From NCBI GenBank assembly GCA_945861815.1, contig CAMAVV010000005.1, forward strand, positions 1-21,986: 21,986 nt of DNA, given 5' to 3'. Both the position numbers and the translations under genes were made by a program. This document shows positions 7,613 to 14,687 of this stretch, piece after piece. The DNA is from Thermoflexus hugenholtzii JAD2. GTDB lineage: Bacteria; Chloroflexota; Dehalococcoidia; SHYB01. Position 1 is the first letter of the stretch. The number at the start of each line of letters is the position of its first letter. A model generated the notes under the pieces. It ran no database searches, was not told where the DNA came from, and worked only from the letters and a program-made list of their open reading frames with translations.

Positions 7613-8743
7613 ATGGCGAAGGGCAAGTACAAGATCATCGATAGCGACCTGCACATCGTGGAGCCTGCCGACCTCTGGCAGAAGTATATCGACAAACCCT
7701 TTCTCGACCGCGCGCCGAAAGGCTTGCAGGAATCGGACTGGGACATCCGCGTCGAGGTTTTGGGCGAGGTCTTCCCGCGCCTCTGGCCGACAGATCCTGC
7801 GGTCAGCAAGAAAGACCAAGCGATGCTCCGCCGGAAGTATGGCGACGAGATCGCGGACGGCTTCACACCCAAGGCGCAGATGATGGCGATGGCAAAGGAG
7901 GGTCTCGATTTAGCCGTGCTCTTTCCGAGCCGCGCCCTCTGGGCGATCGCGGTGAACGATATGGATCCTCGGCTCTCCGCCGCCATTTGCCGCGCCTACA
8001 ATAACTGGCTGAACGACTTCATCCACGCCTGCGACCCGAAGCGCTGTTTCGGCGTGGGGATGATTCCCGTCCACGATCCGAATGAGGCGGCGAAAGAGGC
8101 CAAGCGTGTGGTGAAGGACTTAGGATTCAAAGGCGTCTTCGTTCGCCCCAACATTTATAACGGCCGCGCCTGGCATGACCCTATCTATGACCCGATATGG
8201 GAGACCTGCCAAGAGCTAGACGTGCCAGTCTGTTTCCATGAGGCCATCGGCACTGCCTTGCCTGAAGTTGGCGCGGACCGCTTCCGCACCTTCGCCACCT
8301 TGCACACGGTCGCTCACCCCTTCGAGCAGATGATGGCCGCGGTCAGCATGGCGATGGGCGGCGTCTACACTCGCTTCCCGAGGTTGCGCACCGCCTATCT
8401 CGAGGCGAACAGCAGCTGGGTGCCCTTCCTCCTCGAGCGCATGGATAGCCGCTACGAATGGCGCGGCCCCGTGGGCGAATTGCCCCAGATAAAGAGAGAG
8501 CCGAGCTATTACTTCAAGCGCCATGCCTGGACATCGGTGGAGGCTGATGAGAAGCTGGCCGGCGTCACCGCCAAGATCGTGGGCGACGACCATCTTGTCG
8601 TCTCTACCGACTTTCCCCACAGCGATGCCCACTACCCAAAGGCGATGAAGGAATTCTTGGAACTGCCGCTGCCTGCCGCGAGCAAGAAGAAGATTCTCTG
8701 GGACAACACCCTGGCGCTGTACAAAATCAAGCAGCCGAAGTGA
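7613..8743 (+). CDS. Amidohydrolase family 2 metal-dependent hydrolase/decarboxylase (copy 1)
   Basis: This 376-residue TIM-barrel protein of the COG2159/ACMSD group has the strand-1 motif SDLHIVEP (D12, H14, E17), H209 in CFHEAIG, H235 in VAHPFE and D333 in STDFPHSD, the expected single-metal ligand and base set. Relatives are decarboxylases (ACMSD, gamma-resorcylate) or C-C/C-N hydrolases. As last gene of the six-gene operon, 41 bp after the ligase, it could perform a hydrolytic or decarboxylating step; this is inference. ATG 7613 has GAAAGG 6 nt upstream. It is a clear paralogue of the convergent gene at 8769-9884, which ends 25 bp away. Confidence 0.88.
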   Translation: MAKGKYKIIDSDLHIVEPADLWQKYIDKPFLDRAPKGLQESDWDIRVEVLGEVFPRLWPTDPAVSKKDQAMLRRKYGDEIADGFTPKAQMMAMAKEGLDLAVLFPSRALWAIAVNDMDPRLSAAICRAYNNWLNDFIHACDPKRCFGVGMIPVHDPNEAAKEAKRVVKDLGFKGVFVRPNIYNGRAWHDPIYDPIWETCQELDVPVCFHEAIGTALPEVGADRFRTFATLHTVAHPFEQMMAAVSMAMGGVYTRFPRLRTAYLEANSSWVPFLLERMDSRYEWRGPVGELPQIKREPSYYFKRHAWTSVEADEKLAGVTAKIVGDDHLVVSTDFPHSDAHYPKAMKEFLELPLPAASKKKILWDNTLALYKIKQPK

Positions 8744-8768
8744 TGGGTGAAGGCTGCACCCAGCCTGG

Positions 8769-9884
8769 TCACTCCAGGTGATAGACGCGCGAGGCGTTGC
8801 CGTGCAGGATAAGCGCCTGCTCTGTGTTTGAGCAATCCTTCAAGATCCGTGCCGTGATTTCCCTGCTCTTGGGGAACGTCGACTCCACGTGGGGATAGTC
8901 GGAGCCCCAGAGCATGGCGTGCACGCCGATGATGTCCCGCAGGCGGATCCCAAGGGCATCCTCTTGGAAGCTGGCGAAGCAGTTGCTCTGGAAATAGTCG
9001 CTCGGGACCTTCGCCCGCTTGAACGTGTAGCGGCCCGGCATGCGCAGCTTCTGGGTATACGCGTAATCCATCCGTTCCAGCCAGTGCGGTATCCACGCCA
9101 GCTCGTGCTCGATGGAGCCGATGAGCAGCTTGGGGTGCCGGTCGAAGACTCCTGAAAAGATGATATCGGCAAGGGAGACACGCACCCAGTAATCGTAGGT
9201 GGTGAGGAACGACATGCTGATGACGTTCTTGCTGAACTGCTGGTCGGGCCCTGGGCGGTTCGCGCCGATGTGGATGCCCAGGGGCATGGCGAGCTTTTCG
9301 GCGGCATCCCACAGCGGCTCGTAGCGCGGGTCGGCGTAGGAATCGCCCGTCCCCAGATGCGTCGTGATGAGTCCCCCTGCAAGCCCCAGGCGCGCGCAGC
9401 GCTCAAGCTCCTCCACCGCCGATGGAACGTCCTCAGCATTGAGGAGTCCGATCCCCTTCAAGCGTCGCGGCGCTGCCTGGCAATACTCGGCTATCCAATC
9501 GTTGTAAGCCCGAAGCAAGTCTGTCAGCATCGCCAGGTCATGGATGTGGTAGAGGGCGATGGCCACACTGCCATAAATGACACTTGCCGCTATCCCGTCG
9601 GCGTCCATGTCCTTGATGCGCTCGCCGGGAAGGAAGGCGCCGGGGCGGACGTCGCTGGCCCGGGCTAGCCGGGAGAGCTTCTCCGGGTCCTCGAATCGCT
9701 TCCCCACGAGCGTCCCTGGGCTAAGCGGCATGATGCGCTGGCTACCCGAGACCCACCAGTCCGTCGTCTCTTCCTGGACGATCCGCGGGGTGCGGTCGCC
9801 GTACCGCGCGCCGATGCGCTCGAGCCACAGGTCCCCAGGCTCCATGACATGATCGTCGGACGAGATGATCGTGCCCGTGTATAT
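8769..9884 (-). CDS. Amidohydrolase family 2 protein (copy 2), probable AUA start codon
   Basis: From ATA at 9884-9882 the protein is 371 residues. The essential strand-1 metal motif SSDDHVMEPGDLW (D10, H12, E15) matches SDLHIVEPADLW of copy 1. GSDYPHVEST gives the C-terminal aspartate. The first in-frame ATG (9845) would start at the M of MEPGDLW and cut off D10 and H12. Upstream in frame there is no ATG, GTG or TTG before the stop at 9977. A perfect AGGAGG (9896-9891) sits 6 nt before ATA, and a strong promoter predicts transcription from about 9920, so AUA is the best start. A sequencing error creating ATA from ATG is the alternative. Function is as uncertain as for copy 1. Confidence 0.85.
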   Translation of the reverse strand: MYTGTIISSDDHVMEPGDLWLERIGARYGDRTPRIVQEETTDWWVSGSQRIMPLSPGTLVGKRFEDPEKLSRLARASDVRPGAFLPGERIKDMDADGIAASVIYGSVAIALYHIHDLAMLTDLLRAYNDWIAEYCQAAPRRLKGIGLLNAEDVPSAVEELERCARLGLAGGLITTHLGTGDSYADPRYEPLWDAAEKLAMPLGIHIGANRPGPDQQFSKNVISMSFLTTYDYWVRVSLADIIFSGVFDRHPKLLIGSIEHELAWIPHWLERMDYAYTQKLRMPGRYTFKRAKVPSDYFQSNCFASFQEDALGIRLRDIIGVHAMLWGSDYPHVESTFPKSREITARILKDCSNTEQALILHGNASRVYHLE

Positions 9885-9890
9885 CGCTGG

Positions 9891-9914
9891 CCTCCTATAA
9901 GGAGCGTTTCTCCT
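9891..9914 (-). promoter_or_regulatory. Ribosome site and mutually exclusive hairpins in the leader of amidohydrolase copy 2
   Basis: The leader has AGGAG (9914-9910), CTCCT (9904-9900) and AGGAGG (9896-9891). CTCCT can pair with either AGGAG. The downstream pairing, with a 3-nt loop TAT, would hide the ribosome site, while the upstream pairing, with loop AAACG, would free it. The stems are only 5 bp, so regulation is speculative; the ribosome site itself is clear. Confidence 0.4.
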
Positions 9915-9926
9915 GGGATTGGCGGG

Positions 9927-9955
9927 ATTGTAGTTACCCTGAAGGATAGTGTCAA
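9927..9955 (-). promoter_or_regulatory. Strong sigma70-like promoter for amidohydrolase copy 2
   Basis: On the minus strand TTGACA (9955-9950, perfect), a 17-nt spacer and TACAAT (9932-9927, five of six) form the best promoter in the window. Predicted +1 is the A near 9920, giving a 36-nt leader to the ATA start. Confidence 0.6.
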
Positions 9956-9979
9956 CGAAGCAAAGAGCCGGGTATCATT

Positions 9980-10009
9980 GCCCTAGGAGACCCCACCATC
10001 TCTTAGGGC
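9980..10009. repeat. Inverted repeat between divergent promoters, candidate operator
   Basis: The arms GCCCTAGGAGA and TCTCTTAGGGC are complementary over 11 positions with one G-T pair, separated by 8 nt (CCCCACCA). It lies between the leftward promoter (from 9955) and the rightward promoter (from 10042). No T-run follows on either strand, so it is unlikely to be a terminator. A dimeric regulator site is the simplest reading. Confidence 0.4.
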
Positions 10010-10041
10010 CCTCGAAGAACATGTCAAGGCTGCTGACATCC

Positions 10042-10070
10042 TTGACGCCTCTGGTGGCGAAAGGTATCGT
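10042..10070 (+). promoter_or_regulatory. Candidate sigma70 promoter for the SDR/CoA-transferase operon
   Basis: TTGACG (10042-10047), a 17-nt spacer and TATCGT (10065-10070, four of six). Predicted start is near 10077, with a leader of about 31 nt before ATG 10108. Confidence 0.45.
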
Positions 10071-10107
10071 CTGACTGCTCTCGAAAACAGCGAGGCAGGA
10101 AGGGCTC

Positions 10108-10923
10108 ATGACGCTCCCTGACTTTTCCATCGCAGGCAAAAAGGCTGTCGTCACTGGCGCGAGCCGTGGCATAGGGCGCGGCATATCGCTGACCCTTGCC
10201 GAAGCTGGCGTTGACCTGTGTGTCGCGGCACGGGGCAAGGCGGAATTGGAAACCCTCGGCGCTGAGATACGGAAGATGGGGCGCACATGCGTGGTCGCGG
10301 CCACTGATATTTCCAAGCAGGAAGACGTGGAGCGGCTGGCAAGGACGGCCTTCGCAGGGCTGGGCCGCGTTGATATCCTCGTCAACAATGCCGGGGCGAT
10401 GGTGCCGAAGCCGCTGGTGCCCATCCCCGGCTTCAATCCTCCGTCGGCGGTTGGCATCCCCGGTTTCTTCGAACCAACGTCGAACGAGGAGTGGCATCGC
10501 GTTCTTGATGTGAACCTCACCGCCGCCATGATGACGATGCGCGCCTTTGGGCCGCACTTTTTGCAGCGTAAAGAGGGGCGCGTCATCAACATATCATCCG
10601 TGGACGCCGCGAAGTCTTCGCACTTTCGCGTCTCCTACGTCGCATCGAAGGCTGCGCTGTGCGCTTTCACGCGCGCGATGGCCGTCGAGTGGGCGCGGCA
10701 CGGCATCACAGTCAACGCGATCGGGCCCGGCTACGTGGAGACGGAGCTGACGCGGACGCAATTGGAGGACGAGCGCATGCGTCAGCGGATCTTGAGCGAG
10801 ATACCGATGCGCAGGTTAGGGACTGCTCGCGAGATGGGGCTCTTGGTTGCCTTCCTCGCCTCCCCGGCTGCGGCGTATATCACCGGGCAGACCCTCTATA
10901 TCGACGGCGGGTTCCTGGCGTAG
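10108..10923 (+). CDS. Short-chain dehydrogenase/reductase (copy 2)
   Basis: A 271-residue classical SDR. TGASRGIG spans 16-23, and AR at 41-42 after beta-2 suggests NADP preference. NNAG is at 93-96, the catalytic serine in NISS (163-164), and Y177-x3-K181 in SYVASK. The C-terminus GQTLYIDGGFLA is typical. Residues about 99-122 (PKPLVPIPGFNPPSAVGIPG) form a proline-rich insertion after NNAG compared with the BadH-like SDR, which probably caps the substrate pocket. The AGGAAGGG site precedes ATG 10108. It is the first gene of a three-gene operon with two class III CoA-transferases, 8 bp before the first, so the substrate is probably a CoA thioester or its acid. Confidence 0.9.
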   Translation: MTLPDFSIAGKKAVVTGASRGIGRGISLTLAEAGVDLCVAARGKAELETLGAEIRKMGRTCVVAATDISKQEDVERLARTAFAGLGRVDILVNNAGAMVPKPLVPIPGFNPPSAVGIPGFFEPTSNEEWHRVLDVNLTAAMMTMRAFGPHFLQRKEGRVINISSVDAAKSSHFRVSYVASKAALCAFTRAMAVEWARHGITVNAIGPGYVETELTRTQLEDERMRQRILSEIPMRRLGTAREMGLLVAFLASPAAAYITGQTLYIDGGFLA

Positions 10924-10931
10924 GCGCAACA

Positions 10932-12149
10932 ATGGCGCCAAAGGCCCTCGAAGGCGTTCGAGTCCTGGAGTACGGCTCCTTCATCGCAGCGCCTTTCGCC
11001 TCGCGGCTGATGGCGGACTTGGGCGCGACGGTTATTAAAGTCGAGCCGCCTGTGGGCGATCGTTCGCGGGCCTTCGGGCCATTTCCCCATGACGTCCCCG
11101 AAAGCGAGGCGAGCGGCCTTTTCCTGCATGTCAACGCCAATAAGCTGGGCGTGACGCTGGATATCACATCGCCATCCGGCGCGCGAATGCTAAAAGCTCT
11201 GCTGGCGACCACGGACATTTTTGTCGAAAACTGCGAGCCGGGCTATCTCGAAGGGTTAGGCCTTAGCCCTAGCAAGCTTCGCGCATCCAACCCGCGATTG
11301 ATCGTCACGTCGCTACGTCCTTTCGGGATGCAAGGGCGGCATAGCCATTATCGCGGCGACGACATGGTGGCGTGGCACGCCTCAGGCGCGGGCCAGGGGT
11401 ACCTTGGCGACCCGGATAGAGAGCCGCTGCGGGGCGCGTGGCATTTCACCGACCACTTCGCAGGGATATGCGCAGCGATGGCTTCGATGCTGGCGCTGCA
11501 TGCTCGGGAGGCCACGGGGCAAGGGCAACATATCGACATCGCGGAGGCGGACCTGATGGCGCTGCTTTGCACGGGGCCCACGCGAATCGGCGTCTATCAC
11601 TACGTCGGCACGTACCTGTCGCGCCAGGGCAAACTGCATGCCGGCGGCGCTCCGGCGGCGCTCCTCCCTTGCAAGGATGGCTTTGTCTATATCCATGCCT
11701 ACGAGGGGCATCAATGGGAAGGCGTCGTGAAGGCGATGGGCGATCCCGACTGGGCTAAAGAGCCGATGTTCAGTGGTTCCTTTATGGAGCGCGGCCAGTA
11801 TCGCGATGAACTGTATGCCCTCATGAACGACTGGCTTATGAGCCGGACGAAGAAGGAGATATTCGAGATCTTTCAGCGGCATCGCGCCCCCTGCGCACCG
11901 CTCAACACTATGGGCGACTTACTTTTCGACAGCAACTTTCAGTCGCGGGATTTCTTCAGGAGTGTGAAGCATCCCGTCGCAGGCGCATTGACGCTTCCCG
12001 GCGCTCCATACCAACTCTCGGCAACGCCCTGGGCGCTGGCGCGGCCCGCCCCGATGCTGGGGCAGGACAACGAGCAGGTCTACTGCGGTTTGCTGGGTTT
12101 TTCCCACGCTGAGATGTCTGACCTGCACCGTGCGGGGGTGATCTCGTGA
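10932..12149 (+). CDS. Class III CoA-transferase (CaiB/BaiF/Frc family), subunit 1
   Basis: The 405-residue protein begins with the family signature LEGVRVLEYGSFIAAPFASR and LGATVIKVEPP. It has FVENCEPGYLEGLGL, the predicted catalytic D174 in FTDHFAG (the formyl-CoA transferase Asp169 position), and REATGQGQHIDIAEAD. The reaction transfers CoA through an aspartyl thioester. I start at ATG 10932, just after the SDR stop. The same frame stays open upstream to 10659, but that part lies inside the SDR and is not family-like. The ribosome site is weak, so coupling to the SDR is likely. The stop overlaps the start of subunit 2 (GTGA), which suggests a tight two-subunit unit as in BbsEF. Confidence 0.9.
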   Translation: MAPKALEGVRVLEYGSFIAAPFASRLMADLGATVIKVEPPVGDRSRAFGPFPHDVPESEASGLFLHVNANKLGVTLDITSPSGARMLKALLATTDIFVENCEPGYLEGLGLSPSKLRASNPRLIVTSLRPFGMQGRHSHYRGDDMVAWHASGAGQGYLGDPDREPLRGAWHFTDHFAGICAAMASMLALHAREATGQGQHIDIAEADLMALLCTGPTRIGVYHYVGTYLSRQGKLHAGGAPAALLPCKDGFVYIHAYEGHQWEGVVKAMGDPDWAKEPMFSGSFMERGQYRDELYALMNDWLMSRTKKEIFEIFQRHRAPCAPLNTMGDLLFDSNFQSRDFFRSVKHPVAGALTLPGAPYQLSATPWALARPAPMLGQDNEQVYCGLLGFSHAEMSDLHRAGVIS

Positions 12150-13363
12150 TGCCTCGCCACGACGAGAATGTTTTCGGGAATCTGCGCGTCACGAACTTCG
12201 GCTGGTTCTGGGTCGCGACGGTGATGGGCAATATCTTCGCCGACCTGGGCGCAGAGGTCGTTAAGGTCGAGAGCCGCACCAGCTTTGACAATGCGCGCGC
12301 CACGACGGTTAGTCTTGCCGGAAGCCAGGGCGAAGGGCTCTTCACCATCAACGTTCAGCACAGCATGAAGAGCATCCAGCTGAATCTTGCTAGGCCCCAG
12401 GGCGTGAGTATCGCGAAGGAGATGGTGCAGCAAAGCGACGTAGTGATTGAAAACTACCGGCCTGGTGTGATGGAAAAACTGGGCCTGAGCTATGCCGAAC
12501 TGCGAAAGATCCGGCCGGACATCATCATGGTCTCGGCCTCCGCCTACGGCCAAGTGGGGCCGCTGCGCACCGCGAGCGGCTTTGGCACAAACCTGGCCTG
12601 CGTCACCGGGATGGATACGCTCCAGGGCTACGACAAGGATGAGCCGAGGCCCTTCAATATCGCCATCCTCGATCCGATGAACGGCGTCCTTGGGGCCTAT
12701 GCCCTCTTGGCGGCCCTGCGCCATCGCGCCCGCACCGGCGAGGGACAATATATAGATATCGCCCAAGCGGAGGCAACGATCGGCATGTTCGGCGCGCCCC
12801 TCCTCGACTATGTCTTCAACAAACGTGTACAGCACGCCATCGCGAACCACGATTTGACGATGGCGCCCCACAACGTCTATCGCTGCACGGGCGACGATGC
12901 CTGGGTGACCATCGCCATCGCCACCGACGCCGAGTGGCGTCGATTATGCGCTGCGACGGGAAACGAGACCTGGGCGACAGACGAGCGCTTCGCTGATGCC
13001 TATCTGCGCCTTCGCAACCAGCGATCCCTCGACATGCTGATCACAGCTTGGACGCTCAATCGCAACGCAGTCGATATCGCTGAGCTATTACAATCGCACG
13101 GCGTCGCGTCGGCTCCGGTGCTCAATGTCGCGCAGGTGGCGGAGGACGAGCACTACAAGGACCGCGAGAGTTGGATGGAAGTGCCGCATCCCTTCGGCAA
13201 TGCCGTGGTCTACACCGTGCCGTGGAAGATGAGCGGAACACAGCCGCGCGTCCGTGGGCCGGGGCCGCTCGTTGGCCGGGACACCCAGTACTACCTGCAA
13301 GAGCTTCTGGGAATCCCTGAGGCACAGACGGACAAGCTGGCAGCGGAGAAGGTGCTGGACTAA
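12146..13363 (+). CDS. Class III CoA-transferase (CaiB/BaiF/Frc family), subunit 2
   Basis: The protein is 405 residues from GTG 12146; ATG 12149 is the next codon and an equally good start. Family features are NLRVTNFGWFWVATVMGNIF, LGAEVVKVES, VIENYRPGVMEKLGLSY and ARTGEGQYIDIAQAE. D176 in AILDPMNG is the predicted catalytic aspartate, so both tandem subunits appear catalytic, unlike heterodimers in which one partner has lost it. It overlaps subunit 1 by 4 nt and, by orientation and spacing, they likely form a heterodimer. Its stop TAA overlaps the stop of the convergent acyl-CoA dehydrogenase in the shared CTAA at 13360-13363. Confidence 0.9.
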   Translation: MMPRHDENVFGNLRVTNFGWFWVATVMGNIFADLGAEVVKVESRTSFDNARATTVSLAGSQGEGLFTINVQHSMKSIQLNLARPQGVSIAKEMVQQSDVVIENYRPGVMEKLGLSYAELRKIRPDIIMVSASAYGQVGPLRTASGFGTNLACVTGMDTLQGYDKDEPRPFNIAILDPMNGVLGAYALLAALRHRARTGEGQYIDIAQAEATIGMFGAPLLDYVFNKRVQHAIANHDLTMAPHNVYRCTGDDAWVTIAIATDAEWRRLCAATGNETWATDERFADAYLRLRNQRSLDMLITAWTLNRNAVDIAELLQSHGVASAPVLNVAQVAEDEHYKDRESWMEVPHPFGNAVVYTVPWKMSGTQPRVRGPGPLVGRDTQYYLQELLGIPEAQTDKLAAEKVLD

Positions 13364-14559
13364 TTCCCCTTCGGCAACCCAAGTCCCCGCTGGCCGATCA
13401 GGTTGCGCTGTATCTCCGATGTTCCGCCGCCTATCGTGATAGCCCGCTGCGCGCGGTAGAGCAACTGCGCCTTGCCCTTCATCACCTGGTGCGGCGACCC
13501 TAACGCGAGCTGTCCGTGCAGCCCGGTGATTTCCATCCCCACTTGCACCATCCGCTGTGTCATCTCGCTGTTGAAGAGCTTTTGAATCGATGTCTCGTAG
13601 GCGGGCTTGTGCTCGTGCTCCTGCATCCAGGCGATGCGATAGGCGAAGAGCTGTGAGATGTGTGTCTCGATGGCCAGTTCCGCCAGGCGGTGGCGCAGCT
13701 GGACGTTTTCCTTTAGGGGCTTGCGCCCGCCGGTGCCTTGTTTAGCCGTGCGCAGCAGCTCATCGAAATACTGGAGACCGTTGCAAACGTGGCGGATGAA
13801 GGAGCGTTCCAAGTTCAGCGTGGACGTTGCCGCGCGCCAGCCGTTGTTCTGCTCGCCAAGGAGACAGTTCTTGGGGACGACGACGTTTTCCAGATGGATC
13901 GTGTTGAAGTGGGCCACGTCGCACATGTTGACCAGAGGGAAGAACGTGATGCCGGGCGTCTTGAGGTCGAGCAAGAGATAGCTGATGCCCCTATGCTTCG
14001 GGGCCTTGCGGTCGGTGCGTGCGAGCATGGCGGCCCACTGGGCCTTCTCGGCCATAGAGCTCCACGTCTTCCAGCCGTTCACCAGGAAGTAGTCGCCCAT
14101 GTCGTCGGCGGTCGTTTCGATGCTGGCCAGGTCAGAGCCTGCGTTTGGCTCGCTGTAGAGCTGCGCCCACTGAGCGTCGCCACGGGCGATTGGCGGCAGA
14201 AAGCGTGCCCTTTGCTCAGGTGTCCCGTGGGCGATGATGGACGGGCCGACGATGAGGACGCCTGCGCCCATCGCCAGGCGAGAGAGGTCGATGCGGCGCT
14301 TGCCCAGCTCTTCGTTGAAGATGAACTGTTTCATCGGCGGCCAGTTAAGGCCACCGTATTCCTCAGGCCAGCTTGCGCACAGCCATTTCTTTTCACCCAG
14401 CTTGCGCGAGAAGCGTTTGGCGAACTGAATCTTCTCTTCGGCGTCGAGGCCCTCGCCGTCGGAGGAGTCGTCGTCCCAGTTCGGTGGCAGCTCCTGTGCG
14501 AGGAAGTTGCGGATCTCCTGGCGGAAGCGGTCGTCTTCTTTCGACCATCGAAAGTCCAA
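13360..14559 (-). CDS. Acyl-CoA dehydrogenase (FAD flavoenzyme), LCAD/IVD-like active-site arrangement
   Basis: The 399-residue protein has the acyl-CoA dehydrogenase layout: N-terminal helices (WSKEDDRFRQEIRNFL), YSEPNAGSD (135-143), KTWSSMAEKA, the beta domain ending LLGEQNNGW, and C-terminal helices with ITGLHGQLAL and TIGGGTSEIQRNLI. At the MCAD Glu376 position it has G378. E251 in LNLER occupies the alternative catalytic place used by long-chain and isovaleryl-CoA dehydrogenases. It should oxidise an acyl-CoA to the 2,3-enoyl-CoA and pass electrons to ETF, which is not in this window. The start is TTG 14559 with GAGG 6 nt upstream. It lies 128 bp downstream of the molybdenum subunit on the same strand. 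Confidence 0.92.
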   Translation of the reverse strand: MDFRWSKEDDRFRQEIRNFLAQELPPNWDDDSSDGEGLDAEEKIQFAKRFSRKLGEKKWLCASWPEEYGGLNWPPMKQFIFNEELGKRRIDLSRLAMGAGVLIVGPSIIAHGTPEQRARFLPPIARGDAQWAQLYSEPNAGSDLASIETTADDMGDYFLVNGWKTWSSMAEKAQWAAMLARTDRKAPKHRGISYLLLDLKTPGITFFPLVNMCDVAHFNTIHLENVVVPKNCLLGEQNNGWRAATSTLNLERSFIRHVCNGLQYFDELLRTAKQGTGGRKPLKENVQLRHRLAELAIETHISQLFAYRIAWMQEHEHKPAYETSIQKLFNSEMTQRMVQVGMEITGLHGQLALGSPHQVMKGKAQLLYRAQRAITIGGGTSEIQRNLIGQRGLGLPKGN

Positions 14560-14687
14560 AGCGTGCCTCGCTCCTGCATGAGCCTTGTTGAACGAGGCTC
14601 ACGAATGTCCCCTCATCTCCCTCGCCTCGCCCTGGATGAGAGAGGAACTCGCGGACGCGAGAGGAGAGGGTGATTTGTTTCTTTCTG
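14560..14687. repeat. Intergenic palindromic segment (REP-like) upstream of the acyl-CoA dehydrogenase
   Basis: This 128-bp gap contains an imperfect inverted repeat of G-rich and C-rich arms (CCCCTCATCTCCCTCGC at 14609-14625 against GCGAGAGGAGAGGG at 14657-14670). Inside is a tight CTCGCG-GA-CGCGAG hairpin (14648-14661). A separate hairpin of 7 bp (TGAGCCT/AGGCTCA, 14579-14601) lies close to the dehydrogenase ribosome site. It resembles degenerate intergenic repeats of other high-GC bacteria, but no second clear copy is in this window. Confidence 0.35.

Noticed and set aside
8744..8785. Small hairpins (GGGTG/CACCC, CCTGG/CCAGG) between the convergent amidohydrolases as a bidirectional terminator
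   Set aside because: Stems of 5 bp without T-runs are too weak to support.
9980..10009. Transcription terminator at the inverted repeat
   Set aside because: No T-run follows on either strand, and it is upstream of both divergent genes.
10659..10931. N-terminal extension of CoA-transferase subunit 1 into the SDR gene
   Set aside because: The extension is out-of-frame SDR sequence; family similarity begins exactly after ATG 10932.
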